In this document: positions 7,691 through 17,195 of the stretch, piece by piece
Layout: every line of letters starts with the position of its first letter
Position numbering within the stretch: the first letter of the stretch is position 1
NCBI GenBank assembly: GCA_018268195.1
Contig: JAFDWZ010000019.1
Span: 1 to 45,805 of the forward strand
Direction of reading: 5' to 3'
Length of the DNA: 45,805 bases
From: Bacteroidota bacterium
Lineage (GTDB): Bacteria; Bacteroidota; Bacteroidia; AKYH767-A; OLB10
Program-made: the position numbers and the translations under genes
Notes under the pieces: model-generated
Databases searched by the model: none
The model's input: only the letters and a program-made list of their open reading frames with translations
Told to the model about the DNA's origin: nothing

Positions 7691-9046
7691 TCATTCTAAC
7701 GTTAGGTATATATTCACATCCGTTCCCTTCATTTTTTGTGAGTTAATTTCTATTTCGCCTTTTAACAGCACTGTACGTTGTTTAATGTTTTCAAGTCCAT
7801 TACCGTTCCTTATACTTCCCATATCAAAACCGATCCCATCATCAGCATACATAAACACAACTCTATCCCTTTCACGTGTAATGTCAATAGTAATTTTATT
7901 CGCTGAAGCATATTTAATAGTATTATTAATCAATTCCTGAGTAATACGAAATAGATGATGCTCTGTTTGTTTACTCAACCTCTCTTCCATCCCGTGATGA
8001 TTTAATGCAAATGAAATTGTATTTATAGGGATTATCTTGTTTACCAACTCTTCAACTGCTGCTATATAGCCATTTTCAACAAGCGTGTTTTGTTGCATGT
8101 CACTCAAAATATATCTGAATTTAACAACTGTATCATGTAAAATCTTCAATACAGTAGCAATAGTTTTATTATCAGATTTGTGGCTTTCAAATTTATTAAA
8201 GTGATACAGCAGATTTTGAGCTGCTGACAGCTGTGACCCCAAATCATCATGTAACTCGCGTGATATATTATCTCGAAATTGAAGAAACGAAATTTCAAGC
8301 TTTTGTCTTTTTGCTATTTCTTTAAGCAAACTTCTTTCATAATCAGATTTTTGCTTCTCGATAAGTCTTGTTTTGTAACCAAGGCCTGTTGTGTAAGTGA
8401 GCAATTCAGCTATAACACAAATAAGTAAAGGCAAATGCCGATCACAATAGAATATATTATAATTCGCTTCCAATTCATATAAAAGGATATCAAATACAGA
8501 GCCTACCAAAATGAATGATGCTCCCAACATTGCAAATCGCTCCAAAGGAATGCTCTTTCTTAAAAACTCCTTAATGATAAAAGCTGATGCTATAATTGTA
8601 AGTACTGCCATTGACTTGAACAACAGGAATCGCACTTCGTTGTCATAATTCATGATTGACAAAACCATTGACAAGAATACATATGTCAAAAGAAACATCT
8701 CCAATTTTTTTACCCATTTGCATAACTCAGGCCGTACCTTCTGTAACGATAGAAATGAACGAGAGAAACTATAGTATAGAAATATTGAAAACGGAGGTAA
8801 TGTAATGCTCACAGAAAAGAATATTTTTTCATCAATAAGACTAAAAGGGTAAAAATCTAACTGCGCTTTGTATAAACTAATGCCATATAATATGGTTGTG
8901 AACATATATGCAATGTAATAGAGGTGGTCCACTCTTTTATTTAAAAGCCATTGCACAAATACATAACACATCTGAAACCCAACAATGGATATGAAGATTG
9001 TTAATCCAAAAAGTTTACTCTCCTCAGATACAAAAAGTAAGTCCAT
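7691..9046 (-). CDS. Membrane sensor histidine kinase (HisKA_3 / NarX type)
   Basis: A 451-residue sensor kinase. The N-terminal half (about 1-215) holds about six to seven hydrophobic segments and no extracellular sensor domain, so it probably senses within or at the membrane. A coiled linker (LLKEIAKRQKLEISFL) leads to the HisKA_3 dimerisation domain with the phospho-acceptor His in SRELHDDLGSQLSAAQNLL. A HATPase domain follows, with the N-box NNTIKYA and G-boxes DDGIGFD and NGLENIKQR. The stop is 6 bp from the ATG of the response regulator. The signal is unknown. No clear TAnnTTTG promoter is seen upstream. Confidence 0.92.
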   Translation of the reverse strand: MDLLFVSEESKLFGLTIFISIVGFQMCYVFVQWLLNKRVDHLYYIAYMFTTILYGISLYKAQLDFYPFSLIDEKIFFSVSITLPPFSIFLYYSFSRSFLSLQKVRPELCKWVKKLEMFLLTYVFLSMVLSIMNYDNEVRFLLFKSMAVLTIIASAFIIKEFLRKSIPLERFAMLGASFILVGSVFDILLYELEANYNIFYCDRHLPLLICVIAELLTYTTGLGYKTRLIEKQKSDYERSLLKEIAKRQKLEISFLQFRDNISRELHDDLGSQLSAAQNLLYHFNKFESHKSDNKTIATVLKILHDTVVKFRYILSDMQQNTLVENGYIAAVEELVNKIIPINTISFALNHHGMEERLSKQTEHHLFRITQELINNTIKYASANKITIDITRERDRVVFMYADDGIGFDMGSIRNGNGLENIKQRTVLLKGEIEINSQKMKGTDVNIYLTLE

Positions 9047-9248
9047 TTTTCAAAAGAGGATTAGAAGTAGTAAAACACATAGTTCAGGGCAATTATGAAA
9101 CGAAAATAATGATTTTTCCCTGACAATCTATATTCGCAATCAAATACCTGACACTGATTAAATGTTACCACTCCAATTAAATGATGGTATATAGCCAATA
9201 GGTGTCATTCCCAACAGGCTAAAAAAAATAGGAGCCTTCTTGATAAAT

Positions 9249-9839
9249 TTATCTGCTTAATTCAATAAATTTTCCATTCACTGAATTCATCAACTCAGGA
9301 AAAAACAAATCAAAGTGCGATTTAAACTCCAGGTAGTTATTTTCTAAAAATTCAGCAGCGTTATTCATATTATTGTCGAAACTTGCTCTGCGACTCATTC
9401 CTTTCAATGCCATATCAATTCCTTGCAAGGATGCATAATTCTTTAGCCAGTTATCACGTTCCATAAACACCATCATAGCTTTGGTACGTTCAGGCAAATA
9501 TTGCTCATTGCGATGCAACATATTATAGATATAATTGCTGTAATCATCAATAACAATATCTGAATAACTACTCCACTCAGCTGCAAGAAAGTGGTCGTAA
9601 ATGATATCACAAATTACAGGAGAATATTTTTTAAATCCGGGTCGTAGCAATGCTTTACTTTTTTCAACCACAGGATGTGAATCCGTAAACTCATCAATAA
9701 ACCGGTGCATCCTTACTCCAAGTTGAACTCCATCAGGAAACTGTTTCCACCCATGCCCTCTCAGGTGATCAGCAATAAAATTTCCAACCATTACCATCTC
9801 ATTATCGCCCGAAAGATATAAATGTGCCAAAAAATTCAT
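9249..9839 (-). CDS. acpH: Acyl carrier protein phosphodiesterase (AcpH/DUF479 family)
   Basis: A 196-residue cytosolic protein of the AcpH/DUF479 family. In E. coli this enzyme hydrolyses the 4'-phosphopantetheine arm from holo-ACP. The start MNFLAHLYLSGDNEMVMVGN, the GNFIADHLRG segment, RMHRFIDEFTDSHP and CDIIYDHFLAAEW match the family. The spaced His and Asp residues form an HD-like metal site. The length is near that of the E. coli enzyme. It stands alone, with about 200 bp to the kinase gene and a hairpin between it and the SprB-repeat gene. In Bacteroidota the exact substrate has not, to my knowledge, been tested. Confidence 0.85.
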   Translation of the reverse strand: MNFLAHLYLSGDNEMVMVGNFIADHLRGHGWKQFPDGVQLGVRMHRFIDEFTDSHPVVEKSKALLRPGFKKYSPVICDIIYDHFLAAEWSSYSDIVIDDYSNYIYNMLHRNEQYLPERTKAMMVFMERDNWLKNYASLQGIDMALKGMSRRASFDNNMNNAAEFLENNYLEFKSHFDLFFPELMNSVNGKFIELSR

Positions 9840-9910
9840 GAGGCTAAGTTAATTACATTATTGCACATGAATGATTCCGGGAAAAAATTATGCGACCTCA
9901 TAAAACGGTT

Positions 9911-9941
9911 ACAGGCGCAGAGAACCACCAACTGCGCCTGT
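9911..9941 (-). terminator. Hairpin terminator of the SprB-repeat gene
   Basis: A perfect 10-bp GC-rich stem (ACAGGCGCAG with CTGCGCCTGT) around an 11-nt loop lies 29 bp past the stop codon. On the minus strand it is followed by AACCGTTTTAT, a weak T-tract. Termination is likely but not certain. Confidence 0.6.
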
Positions 9942-9969
9942 GAAAAACAACCAACCATGAAAAGTATTT

Positions 9970-11715
9970 TTACCTGCTTCGGGTTATGAGCCTGGTATAA
10001 GTATTATTAATGGTGCTTACCTTTATGAGATAATTACCCGGTAGAATTTCTTTAGTGTTTACTGTTATTTCATTGGCTTCAGTGGTTGTTAGGTTCAGGT
10101 CTATGCTTTGTATGAGTTTTCCCTCTACACTATACAATTTGATAGATTGTATTTCACCTGCAGGTTCATTCATGCGAATGCTGAAAGTGTTAAGAAAAGG
10201 ATTAGGGAAAACCATCATGTTGCCATTCTGGATATTATCGTCAGCCTTACGCATGGCAATTGGTGTCTGCATCTGATCTCCTGTTGAAATCATTACCTGA
10301 TGATTCATCAGACAACCATTTCCGTCTTTTATTACTACTGCGTAAATGCCCTGCGGAAGTTGCATGCGCTCCTTACTGTTTACACCATCACTCCAGATAT
10401 AAGCATAAGGCGGCATACCTCCAAGAATCTGCAATGCAATTTGTCCATCAGCAGCTCCTTGAATGGTTTCATCTTTTACTGTTGCCAGTACACTCATCAC
10501 TTCAGGCTGTTTGATATTAAAAGTGTTGCTGTATTTTTTTCCTGCAGCATCAAGTATCACCACTTTATATTCTCCGGCAGCTTTGTTGTTTATCGCTGAG
10601 CCTGTGCTACCGTCTGACCATTCATAAGTATATGGCTTTGTGCCTCCGCTTACATTCAGTTTTACCGAACCCGAAGTTGCACCGTTGCACACTACATGTT
10701 TTACTTGATAGGTTACCTGAATTGGTGATTTCTCATTCACCGTAAAATAGTCAGCTCCCATACATTGATTTCCGTCTGTAACACGAACTGCATAAACCCC
10801 CTCTTCCACATTATTCAGCGTTGCCGACTCTTCCATGTTAGACCACAGATAAGAATATCTTCCATTGCCTCCTGTAACCTGAAGTGCTATGGTGCCATTG
10901 CTTTTATTTATTTCAGCATCCGTTACAACAGCATGTATTTTAATAGGCTCAGGATTCACTAATTTTACATCAATATCCGAAGTACAACCATTATTATCTT
11001 TCACCACTGCATGATAGCTTCCTGCTTTCAATCCACTCACATCTTCTGTAACAGCTCCGTTTGACCATGTATACGTGTAAGGTGCTTTTCCTCCTCTTAC
11101 TTCAAGGTCTATAAGTCCGTTATCATCACCAAAGCAAACCGGATTATACTTGGCAACCACAACATCCAATACTTTAGAACGCTCAACCATAATGTTGGCA
11201 ATTTTATTACATCCATTTACATCCACTACTCTTACTTCGTAACTGCCGGCAGAAACCTTTTCCAAATTCTGGTCATGGATATTGTCCGACCATGTATAGG
11301 TATAGGGCTGTGTGCCACCGGTAACTATAATGTTTGCCGAGCCATTTTTTGAAAAACAACTCTCCGGTGATGTCTGTGAATGAATGTTCAGTGGATAGGG
11401 CTCAGTGATATTTATGGTTTGGGTAGCGGTATTGCCATTCTTGTCAGTAACACTCACTACATAATTTCCTGCTTTAATGTTGAGCAGGTTCTGTTGCGAA
11501 ACTCCATCCGACCATTGAATCTGGTAGGGAGCCTTTCCTCCTTTAATTTCCATTTGAATACTGCCATCAGCAGCACCATAGCATGAAACATTTTTAGCCT
11601 TGTAGGAAAGCTTTATCTGATTTGTGGCAGCATAAAGCTCCTTAGGCTGTCCGATGTAGTTAATCATCAGTAGTACGATGATGGCTTTTGTGGTGTTTTG
11701 AATTGTCTTAATCAT
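9970..11715 (-). CDS. SprB-repeat surface protein with T9SS sorting domain
   Basis: A 581-residue secreted protein. An N-terminal signal peptide (about 1-30) is followed by six tandem SprB-type repeats of about 75-80 residues, each with a core like GGKAPYTYTWSNG and a tail like AGSYxVxVTDxNGC. Paired Cys residues occur in most but not all repeats: repeats 4 and 6 have lost the first Cys. The last 80 residues form a type A T9SS sorting domain (VFPNPFLNTFSI ... NYLIKVSTINNTYTRLI), so the protein should cross the outer membrane and be anchored or released there. SprB itself is a giant gliding adhesin; this is a far smaller relative, so adhesion is possible but gliding is not implied. Confidence 0.9.
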   Translation of the reverse strand: MIKTIQNTTKAIIVLLMINYIGQPKELYAATNQIKLSYKAKNVSCYGAADGSIQMEIKGGKAPYQIQWSDGVSQQNLLNIKAGNYVVSVTDKNGNTATQTINITEPYPLNIHSQTSPESCFSKNGSANIIVTGGTQPYTYTWSDNIHDQNLEKVSAGSYEVRVVDVNGCNKIANIMVERSKVLDVVVAKYNPVCFGDDNGLIDLEVRGGKAPYTYTWSNGAVTEDVSGLKAGSYHAVVKDNNGCTSDIDVKLVNPEPIKIHAVVTDAEINKSNGTIALQVTGGNGRYSYLWSNMEESATLNNVEEGVYAVRVTDGNQCMGADYFTVNEKSPIQVTYQVKHVVCNGATSGSVKLNVSGGTKPYTYEWSDGSTGSAINNKAAGEYKVVILDAAGKKYSNTFNIKQPEVMSVLATVKDETIQGAADGQIALQILGGMPPYAYIWSDGVNSKERMQLPQGIYAVVIKDGNGCLMNHQVMISTGDQMQTPIAMRKADDNIQNGNMMVFPNPFLNTFSIRMNEPAGEIQSIKLYSVEGKLIQSIDLNLTTTEANEITVNTKEILPGNYLIKVSTINNTYTRLITRSR

Positions 11716-11847
11716 TGGTGGTTCAATTATTATGGCTGCAAACTATAACTACCCCCATGCAGGCAGGGATTGTTTTATGCAAAACCACCAATTTTTTGGG
11801 TGAAAATTTAAATTCTCTTGGTCAGCTCTTTTTAATGAATATGGGAT

Positions 11848-13062
11848 TTACTCTTTGAATGGATTCCGTGGAGTCCATTTTTGCTCAGGCCAATGATTAA
11901 GGATGGTTTTTACCATCTTATTCATAATTTTATTCTCCAAACGGAAATAACAGTAAAGAGGAAAGGCCTTTGCTCCCACTGATGTTTTCATTTCCATAGC
12001 CGTTCGCCCGAAATACACATGCTTAGACTTCATAGCTATGGCATCGTCAATATAACTATACAGAATATTCTGATAAAGTTGCAGCGAAGCGTTGGCGTGA
12101 TAATCAATACCTATAAAATGTGCTTCGTGATGAACACCTTCAATATGAAATCCACTGGTGAATGCAACCATTTTTTCGCCTTCAAAAAATGCTTTCACAT
12201 AAAACTGTTCAGGCATCTGCTCCTTCAGTTTCGAAAAATAAGTTTCTGAAATTCGTATCAACTGAATAGTTGCCCGCTGCTGTACATTATAATATAACTG
12301 CATCAGTTGCTCCTTGTACTTTATTATTTCATTCAGTGACAGAAATCGTTTTTCAAGATGTGCTATTTTGGACAGTGAGTTATTTGCTTTCAAACGGTAT
12401 TTGGCTGAAAGTGCTCCAAGGTATCCCTGAAAGTTTTTCCAATCATCATGCACATAAAATATCATTTCAGGATCCATGGGCATTGCAAAATATCCATGAC
12501 GACTTACCACCATATCCAATGGAGCTATATCATAAAAATCTTTAATCATACATCCGCAAAATGATGCACCGGGATATGACTCCTTTATCGCTTCAATAAT
12601 CAGCGGCAGATGTTCTGCAACTTCAGTAAGTATTTCTTTAGATTTTGTTTTGATACCATATTCACCACTTACCAACAAACTTCCGCAACAAATCAGATAA
12701 TTGGGCTTTTCTGAACCGCATTTGAACATGAGCTGATTCAATGGCTCATGCAGATTATTCAACAACCACCCTTTATCTTTCAGGTTAACAACACCATTCA
12801 AATCTTTATCTGCAACATTGAGCAACTGATATTGCAACGATGCTACCGGTTCGCTGTTTCGCTCTACTACTACATATCGCATTCCCAACCCCGAAATTTC
12901 ACTTTGCTCCAGCGCGTGCAAATATGCTTTGTCGAGAAATACACTTTCCCCGGTAATCGTCTTCCAGACATCCTGAGAGACGTCCTTAATTGTTTTATAA
13001 ATTTTAAAATCGAATAAGGTGCTCTTAACAGGGCGTGTGCACTTTAATTTTTTCTTTTTCAA
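11848..13062 (-). CDS. FemAB/GNAT-like acyltransferase family protein
   Basis: A 404-residue protein that looks like the FemAB/BioF2-like acetyltransferase group (Acetyltransf_6): FLDKAYLHALEQ near the N-terminus, a central basic helix (LGALSAKYRLKANNSLSKI), and a C-terminal fold with FTSGFHIEGVHHEAHFIGID and KHVYFGRTAMEMKTSVGAK. Relatives transfer acyl or aminoacyl groups in cell envelope synthesis; the substrate here is unknown. The frame starts at TTG 13062 after a basic MKKKKLK leader; the next in-frame Met is about 60 residues in and would cut conserved sequence. It is divergent from pepP, 95 bp away. Confidence 0.65.
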   Translation of the reverse strand: MKKKKLKCTRPVKSTLFDFKIYKTIKDVSQDVWKTITGESVFLDKAYLHALEQSEISGLGMRYVVVERNSEPVASLQYQLLNVADKDLNGVVNLKDKGWLLNNLHEPLNQLMFKCGSEKPNYLICCGSLLVSGEYGIKTKSKEILTEVAEHLPLIIEAIKESYPGASFCGCMIKDFYDIAPLDMVVSRHGYFAMPMDPEMIFYVHDDWKNFQGYLGALSAKYRLKANNSLSKIAHLEKRFLSLNEIIKYKEQLMQLYYNVQQRATIQLIRISETYFSKLKEQMPEQFYVKAFFEGEKMVAFTSGFHIEGVHHEAHFIGIDYHANASLQLYQNILYSYIDDAIAMKSKHVYFGRTAMEMKTSVGAKAFPLYCYFRLENKIMNKMVKTILNHWPEQKWTPRNPFKE

Positions 13063-13126
13063 TATGAAGTTTTAATGTGATGTTAAATTCCTTGCGGCTA
13101 AAATCAGATTTTCAATAAAAATATTT

Positions 13127-13134
13127 TACCTTTG
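13127..13134 (+). promoter_or_regulatory. -7 promoter element of pepP
   Basis: TACCTTTG fits TAnnTTTG and ends 23 nt before the pepP ATG, a normal spacing for Bacteroidota. No good -33 TTG is found at the usual distance. Confidence 0.55.
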
Positions 13135-13157
13135 AACAGATAAAAGTATAAATAGTT

Positions 13158-14453
13158 ATGAATATTAAATACACTCCTATTGACAATAAGCTTTTTATTG
13201 ACAATCGCCAGAAATTCAAAGCACAATTAAAAGCAAAATCTATTGCCATTTTCAATTCCAATGATGAAATGCCACGCAGTGGTGATTTGAATTTTCCTTT
13301 CAGACAAAATGCTGATTTATTTTATCTGAGCGGAATAGATCAGGAAGAAAGCATACTCGTAATTTTTCCCGATGCTCCGCTGCCACAGTACAAGGAAATT
13401 TTGTTTGTACGTAAAACCAATGAGCGGATAGCTGTGTGGGAAGGGCATAAATACACCAAAGAAGAAGCTCGCGCCACTTCAGGAATTCAGTCAGTTTACT
13501 GGACGGAGGAGTTTAACAATATTGTACCTATGCTTATGCATCATGCGGATTATGTGTATCTCAACATCAACGAAAATGACCGTCATTCAACAGAAGTGCC
13601 TTATCGCGACATGCGTTTTGCAAGAGAGTGGAAAAAACGTTTTCCGGGACATACGGTTGAACGTTTAGGACAGATTATGGCGAAATTACGTTCGCATAAA
13701 CATGAGATTGAAATAAAGTTAATCAAAGAGGCGATTAAACATACTGAAAGTGCACTTAGACGGGTGATGAAATTTATGAAACCTGGCGTGATGGAATACG
13801 AGATAGAAGCTGAAATTATACATGAGTTTATCCGCAACCGTTGCAACGGCCATGCTTACAACCCCATCATTGCTTCGGGTTATGCTGCTTGCGTATTGCA
13901 CTATAACGAGAACAATAAACCATGTAAAGACGGAGACCTTGTGTTGATGGATTTTGGAGCAGAATATGCCAACTATGCTGCAGATCTTACTCGTACTATT
14001 CCTGCAAACGGAAAATTTTCACCACGACAGAAAGAAGTATATAATGCAGTGTTGAGAGTAATGCGTGCAGCAACTCAGATGCTTGTAGCAGGTAATTTTA
14101 TTGAAAAATATCATGCAGAAGTGGGAAAACTGATGGAAGAGGAATTGATAAAACTAAAATTAATAACACCTGATGATATAAAGAATCAGGACCCCGAATG
14201 GCCTGCCTACAAAAAATATTTCATGCATGGCACATCGCACTTCCTTGGAATTGACGTGCATGATGTAGGAAATAAATATATGGCGATGGAACCTGGAATG
14301 GTGTTCACCTGCGAACCCGGAATTTATATTCCTGAAGAAAATTTAGGAATCCGTATTGAAAACAATATTCTTATAACCAATGGCGCACCAATAGATTTAA
14401 TGGATACCATGCCGATAGAAATTGATGAGATAGAGTCTATCATGAATTCCTGA
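13158..14453 (+). CDS. pepP: Xaa-Pro aminopeptidase (M24B)
   Basis: A 431-residue metallopeptidase that removes N-terminal residues preceding proline. It has the aminopeptidase P N-terminal domain (about 1-170) and a C-terminal pita-bread domain. The five metal ligands are visible: Asp in LMDFGAEYANYAADLTRT (two Asp), His in HGTSHFLGIDVHD, Glu in EPGIYIP and Glu in RIENN. It is most likely cytosolic; no signal peptide is seen. It has its own promoter element and a strong terminator, so it is probably a single-gene unit. Confidence 0.94.
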   Translation: MNIKYTPIDNKLFIDNRQKFKAQLKAKSIAIFNSNDEMPRSGDLNFPFRQNADLFYLSGIDQEESILVIFPDAPLPQYKEILFVRKTNERIAVWEGHKYTKEEARATSGIQSVYWTEEFNNIVPMLMHHADYVYLNINENDRHSTEVPYRDMRFAREWKKRFPGHTVERLGQIMAKLRSHKHEIEIKLIKEAIKHTESALRRVMKFMKPGVMEYEIEAEIIHEFIRNRCNGHAYNPIIASGYAACVLHYNENNKPCKDGDLVLMDFGAEYANYAADLTRTIPANGKFSPRQKEVYNAVLRVMRAATQMLVAGNFIEKYHAEVGKLMEEELIKLKLITPDDIKNQDPEWPAYKKYFMHGTSHFLGIDVHDVGNKYMAMEPGMVFTCEPGIYIPEENLGIRIENNILITNGAPIDLMDTMPIEIDEIESIMNS

Positions 14454-14471
14454 AAAGCATTTTATTCACTT

Positions 14472-14502
14472 AAAAAGGCTGCATGATATGCAGCCTTTTT
14501 TT
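14472..14502 (+). terminator. Intrinsic terminator of pepP
   Basis: A perfect 8-bp GC-rich stem GGCTGCAT/ATGCAGCC (extended by A-T pairs) around a GAT loop, followed by seven T. It lies 24 bp past the pepP stop. This is the cleanest intrinsic terminator on the plus strand of the window. Confidence 0.9.
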
Positions 14503-14539
14503 ATCATGCTATAATTTTAACTTTAGTGTGTTTTATACT

Positions 14540-14547
14540 TATATTTG
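14540..14547 (+). promoter_or_regulatory. -7 promoter element of the propeller/kelch gene
   Basis: TATATTTG fits TAnnTTTG and ends 43 nt before the ATG at 14591. It lies just past the pepP terminator, so this gene is likely transcribed on its own. Confidence 0.5.
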
Positions 14548-14590
14548 TTACAGCCAAATTTCATTAGTTTAACCACTAAAACATTATAGA

Positions 14591-17194
14591 ATGAAAAAAT
14601 CTACATCGTTTCTCGCATTTACGCTGTTACTTTGGGCTCCACTAAGCATGTTTGCACAACAATGGATAGCGCAATCTTCCAACATAAACCCCAACAACTA
14701 CGTGCAGTTTATTGATGCTGTTGACACCAATGTTGTTTGGGGTTTAGCATCAGACAGAAACTCACAGCTCAATCCTGTGCAGGAGTTTACAAGAACTATT
14801 GATGGTGGCAACACCTGGACTGCCGGCACCATCAGCAATGCTGCCAATCATGGCCCGTCATGCATCATGGCTTTAAATGCCGATACTGCTTGGGTAGCTA
14901 TGTTTAATACCAGTGGTGGGGGCGGAAAAATTCTGCGTACAAACGATGGTGGAATTACATGGACACATCAGGCAACTGCAACCTTCTCAGCACCTAACGG
15001 ATTTCCAAATGTCGTTCATTTCTTTAATGCCAATGATGGCTTTTGTATGGGAGATCCCAATGGTGGGTATTTTGAATTTTATGTAACATCTGACGGTGGA
15101 AACAACTGGATAAGGGTGCCACAAGCCAACATTCCGGCAAATCAAACTGCTGAATATGGCATTACCGATGTTTATACGACTTATGGCGACAGCACCATTT
15201 TCTTCGGTACCAATCAGGGAAGAATATATAAGTCAACTAACAGAGGTAACAACTGGACAGTAAGCAGCACGCCTTTTACAGGTTATCTGGGAGCAATTGC
15301 TTTCCGCGATGCCAACTTCGGACTGGCATGCGAAGCCGATAACCTTACAACATCTACCAATCTTATCTATACCAACGATGGTGGAACCACATGGAGTTTA
15401 CTACCCACACAGGCAGGTGGGCTCACTCTCAAACAAGCCATACGGTTTGTACCGGGAACAGACAGCACCTTCGTCATTACTTCTCCCTATACTATTTATG
15501 GATCAGCATTCAGCGTGGACAATGGCACCAACTGGAAGCGAACAGACACCTTGATTCATTCCGATTGCGACTTCGTAAATGCTACTACCGGTTGGAGTGG
15601 CGGTGGCGAAATTGGCTCTCCTATTTATAAATGGACAGGCCCCATGACTATTGCCGCCAATGATGTAGCCATGAAAAGTATTGATGTAAGAAACTCTACG
15701 GGTACAGGCCTGCAGATTCCAAAAGCTACGGTAATCAATAACGGATTAACTTCTCAGACTTTCAATATCACCATGGAGATATCCGGAGGCTATACTTCCA
15801 CTAAATCGGTAAGTGCACTTTCCTACAATCAGTCGCAACAAATAAATTTTGACCCATGGACACCTGCTACTACAGGATTATATTCTATAACCGTTTATAC
15901 ACAACTTGCTACCGACAGTGATTTATCCAATGACACCCTGCAATCATCCACTACAACATATCATGAATTACCAAACTATGGATGGGTAAACAGGCAACCT
16001 CTTTCCACTCCCACTTTCGGACTCGCTACAGGATATATCCGAATACCCGCTTCTCCTGCTGATACCGGTTACTTCTTTGCTTCAGGTGGCAGTGACTTAA
16101 TGAGTATGCAAAATAAAAATGAACGTTTTAATGTCAACACAGGAAGTTGGATTTACAGCTCCCCATTATCAATGGGCATTTATCAGTATTCATTGCAGAA
16201 TGTAAAAAACAAGTTATATGCAGCAGGAGGATATAGCGGATACTTTTCACCTTCCCTCAATAATTTTGCATACGATTATCAAACCGATACATGGACTACC
16301 ATTACGGCAATGCCACAACCGGTGGGCGACTATGCCAGCGGAGTTTATGCTGACTCACTTATCTATTATATAGGTGGATATAATGGAAGTGCGGACCTGA
16401 ATTCTGTTCAGATTTACAACCCTGCGAATGACAGTTGGCTCAATGGTACACCTAAACCAGGGAATGCTGCATCCGGTTTGCGTGGCGGAATCTACAACAA
16501 CATGATTATTGTAACAGCAGGATATAGTCAGACCATGCAAAGTGCATTGGACGAAACTTGGTTAGGCATTATTGATGCAAGTGATGCTACCAATATTTCA
16601 TGGCAGGCATTACCACCTTACCCCGGTGGTACTATGACACGTTTTGCAGGCGGAAGCGTTTACGCTAATGCACTACCTTATGTACTATTCACCGCTGGCG
16701 ACCCTACCGGTCTGGGCGTTGAAGTTACAGATGAAGTTTGGGCTTATGACTTCGTCAACAATGAATGGCTTATTGGGCCTCACAAACCAACACCATGCAG
16801 CAACATCAGTAATTTTACAAGTGTCATTTACAATGACAGCATTTATATGGCCATTGCAAGCGGTTACATCGGAAACAACACACTTACCAATACCAATGAA
16901 TGGCTAAACCTTGGCCCTTCGCCATTTGTTTCAGTGAAGGATATGGTAACAGAAAAAGAAACGATTACAATATTTCCTAACCCGACTTCTGATAACTTCA
17001 CCTTGATACTTCCTAAAAATATGCTTCATGCAGAAGTTCAGATATATAATACGGAAGGAAGTGTTGTAACACAACAAATGGTTTATGGAGAAAAAAACAC
17101 ATTGTCAGTTGCCGGACTTGCAAATGGTATCTACCAGGTTAGAGTTGTAGGCACGGGGCAGGCGCTTACCAAACGACTTACGATAGTACGTTAG
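14591..17194 (+). CDS. Secreted YCF48-like propeller plus kelch protein with T9SS sorting domain
   Basis: An 867-residue exported protein. A signal peptide (about 1-22, ending SMFAQ) precedes a YCF48/BNR-like beta-propeller (about 23-345) with repeated motifs such as TNDGGTTWS, SDGGNNWIRV and TNRGNNWTVS. A CARDB-like Ig domain follows (about 355-455, NNGLTSQTFNITMEISGG). A second propeller of kelch repeats comes next (about 465-775, LYAAGGYSG, YYIGGYNG). The last 75 residues are a type A T9SS sorting domain (IFPNPTSDNFTLILP). No catalytic residues are evident; binding or adhesion is a guess. The stop is 1 bp from the stop of the convergent nuclease-like gene, with no terminator between them. 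Confidence 0.88.
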   Translation: MKKSTSFLAFTLLLWAPLSMFAQQWIAQSSNINPNNYVQFIDAVDTNVVWGLASDRNSQLNPVQEFTRTIDGGNTWTAGTISNAANHGPSCIMALNADTAWVAMFNTSGGGGKILRTNDGGITWTHQATATFSAPNGFPNVVHFFNANDGFCMGDPNGGYFEFYVTSDGGNNWIRVPQANIPANQTAEYGITDVYTTYGDSTIFFGTNQGRIYKSTNRGNNWTVSSTPFTGYLGAIAFRDANFGLACEADNLTTSTNLIYTNDGGTTWSLLPTQAGGLTLKQAIRFVPGTDSTFVITSPYTIYGSAFSVDNGTNWKRTDTLIHSDCDFVNATTGWSGGGEIGSPIYKWTGPMTIAANDVAMKSIDVRNSTGTGLQIPKATVINNGLTSQTFNITMEISGGYTSTKSVSALSYNQSQQINFDPWTPATTGLYSITVYTQLATDSDLSNDTLQSSTTTYHELPNYGWVNRQPLSTPTFGLATGYIRIPASPADTGYFFASGGSDLMSMQNKNERFNVNTGSWIYSSPLSMGIYQYSLQNVKNKLYAAGGYSGYFSPSLNNFAYDYQTDTWTTITAMPQPVGDYASGVYADSLIYYIGGYNGSADLNSVQIYNPANDSWLNGTPKPGNAASGLRGGIYNNMIIVTAGYSQTMQSALDETWLGIIDASDATNISWQALPPYPGGTMTRFAGGSVYANALPYVLFTAGDPTGLGVEVTDEVWAYDFVNNEWLIGPHKPTPCSNISNFTSVIYNDSIYMAIASGYIGNNTLTNTNEWLNLGPSPFVSVKDMVTEKETITIFPNPTSDNFTLILPKNMLHAEVQIYNTEGSVVTQQMVYGEKNTLSVAGLANGIYQVRVVGTGQALTKRLTIVR

Positions 17195-17195
17195 C

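Noticed and set aside
7025-9046. Quorum-sensing LuxR/LuxI system
   Set aside because: The LuxR-type domains belong to a NarL-type regulator and an HTH-only protein; there is no autoinducer domain or synthase.
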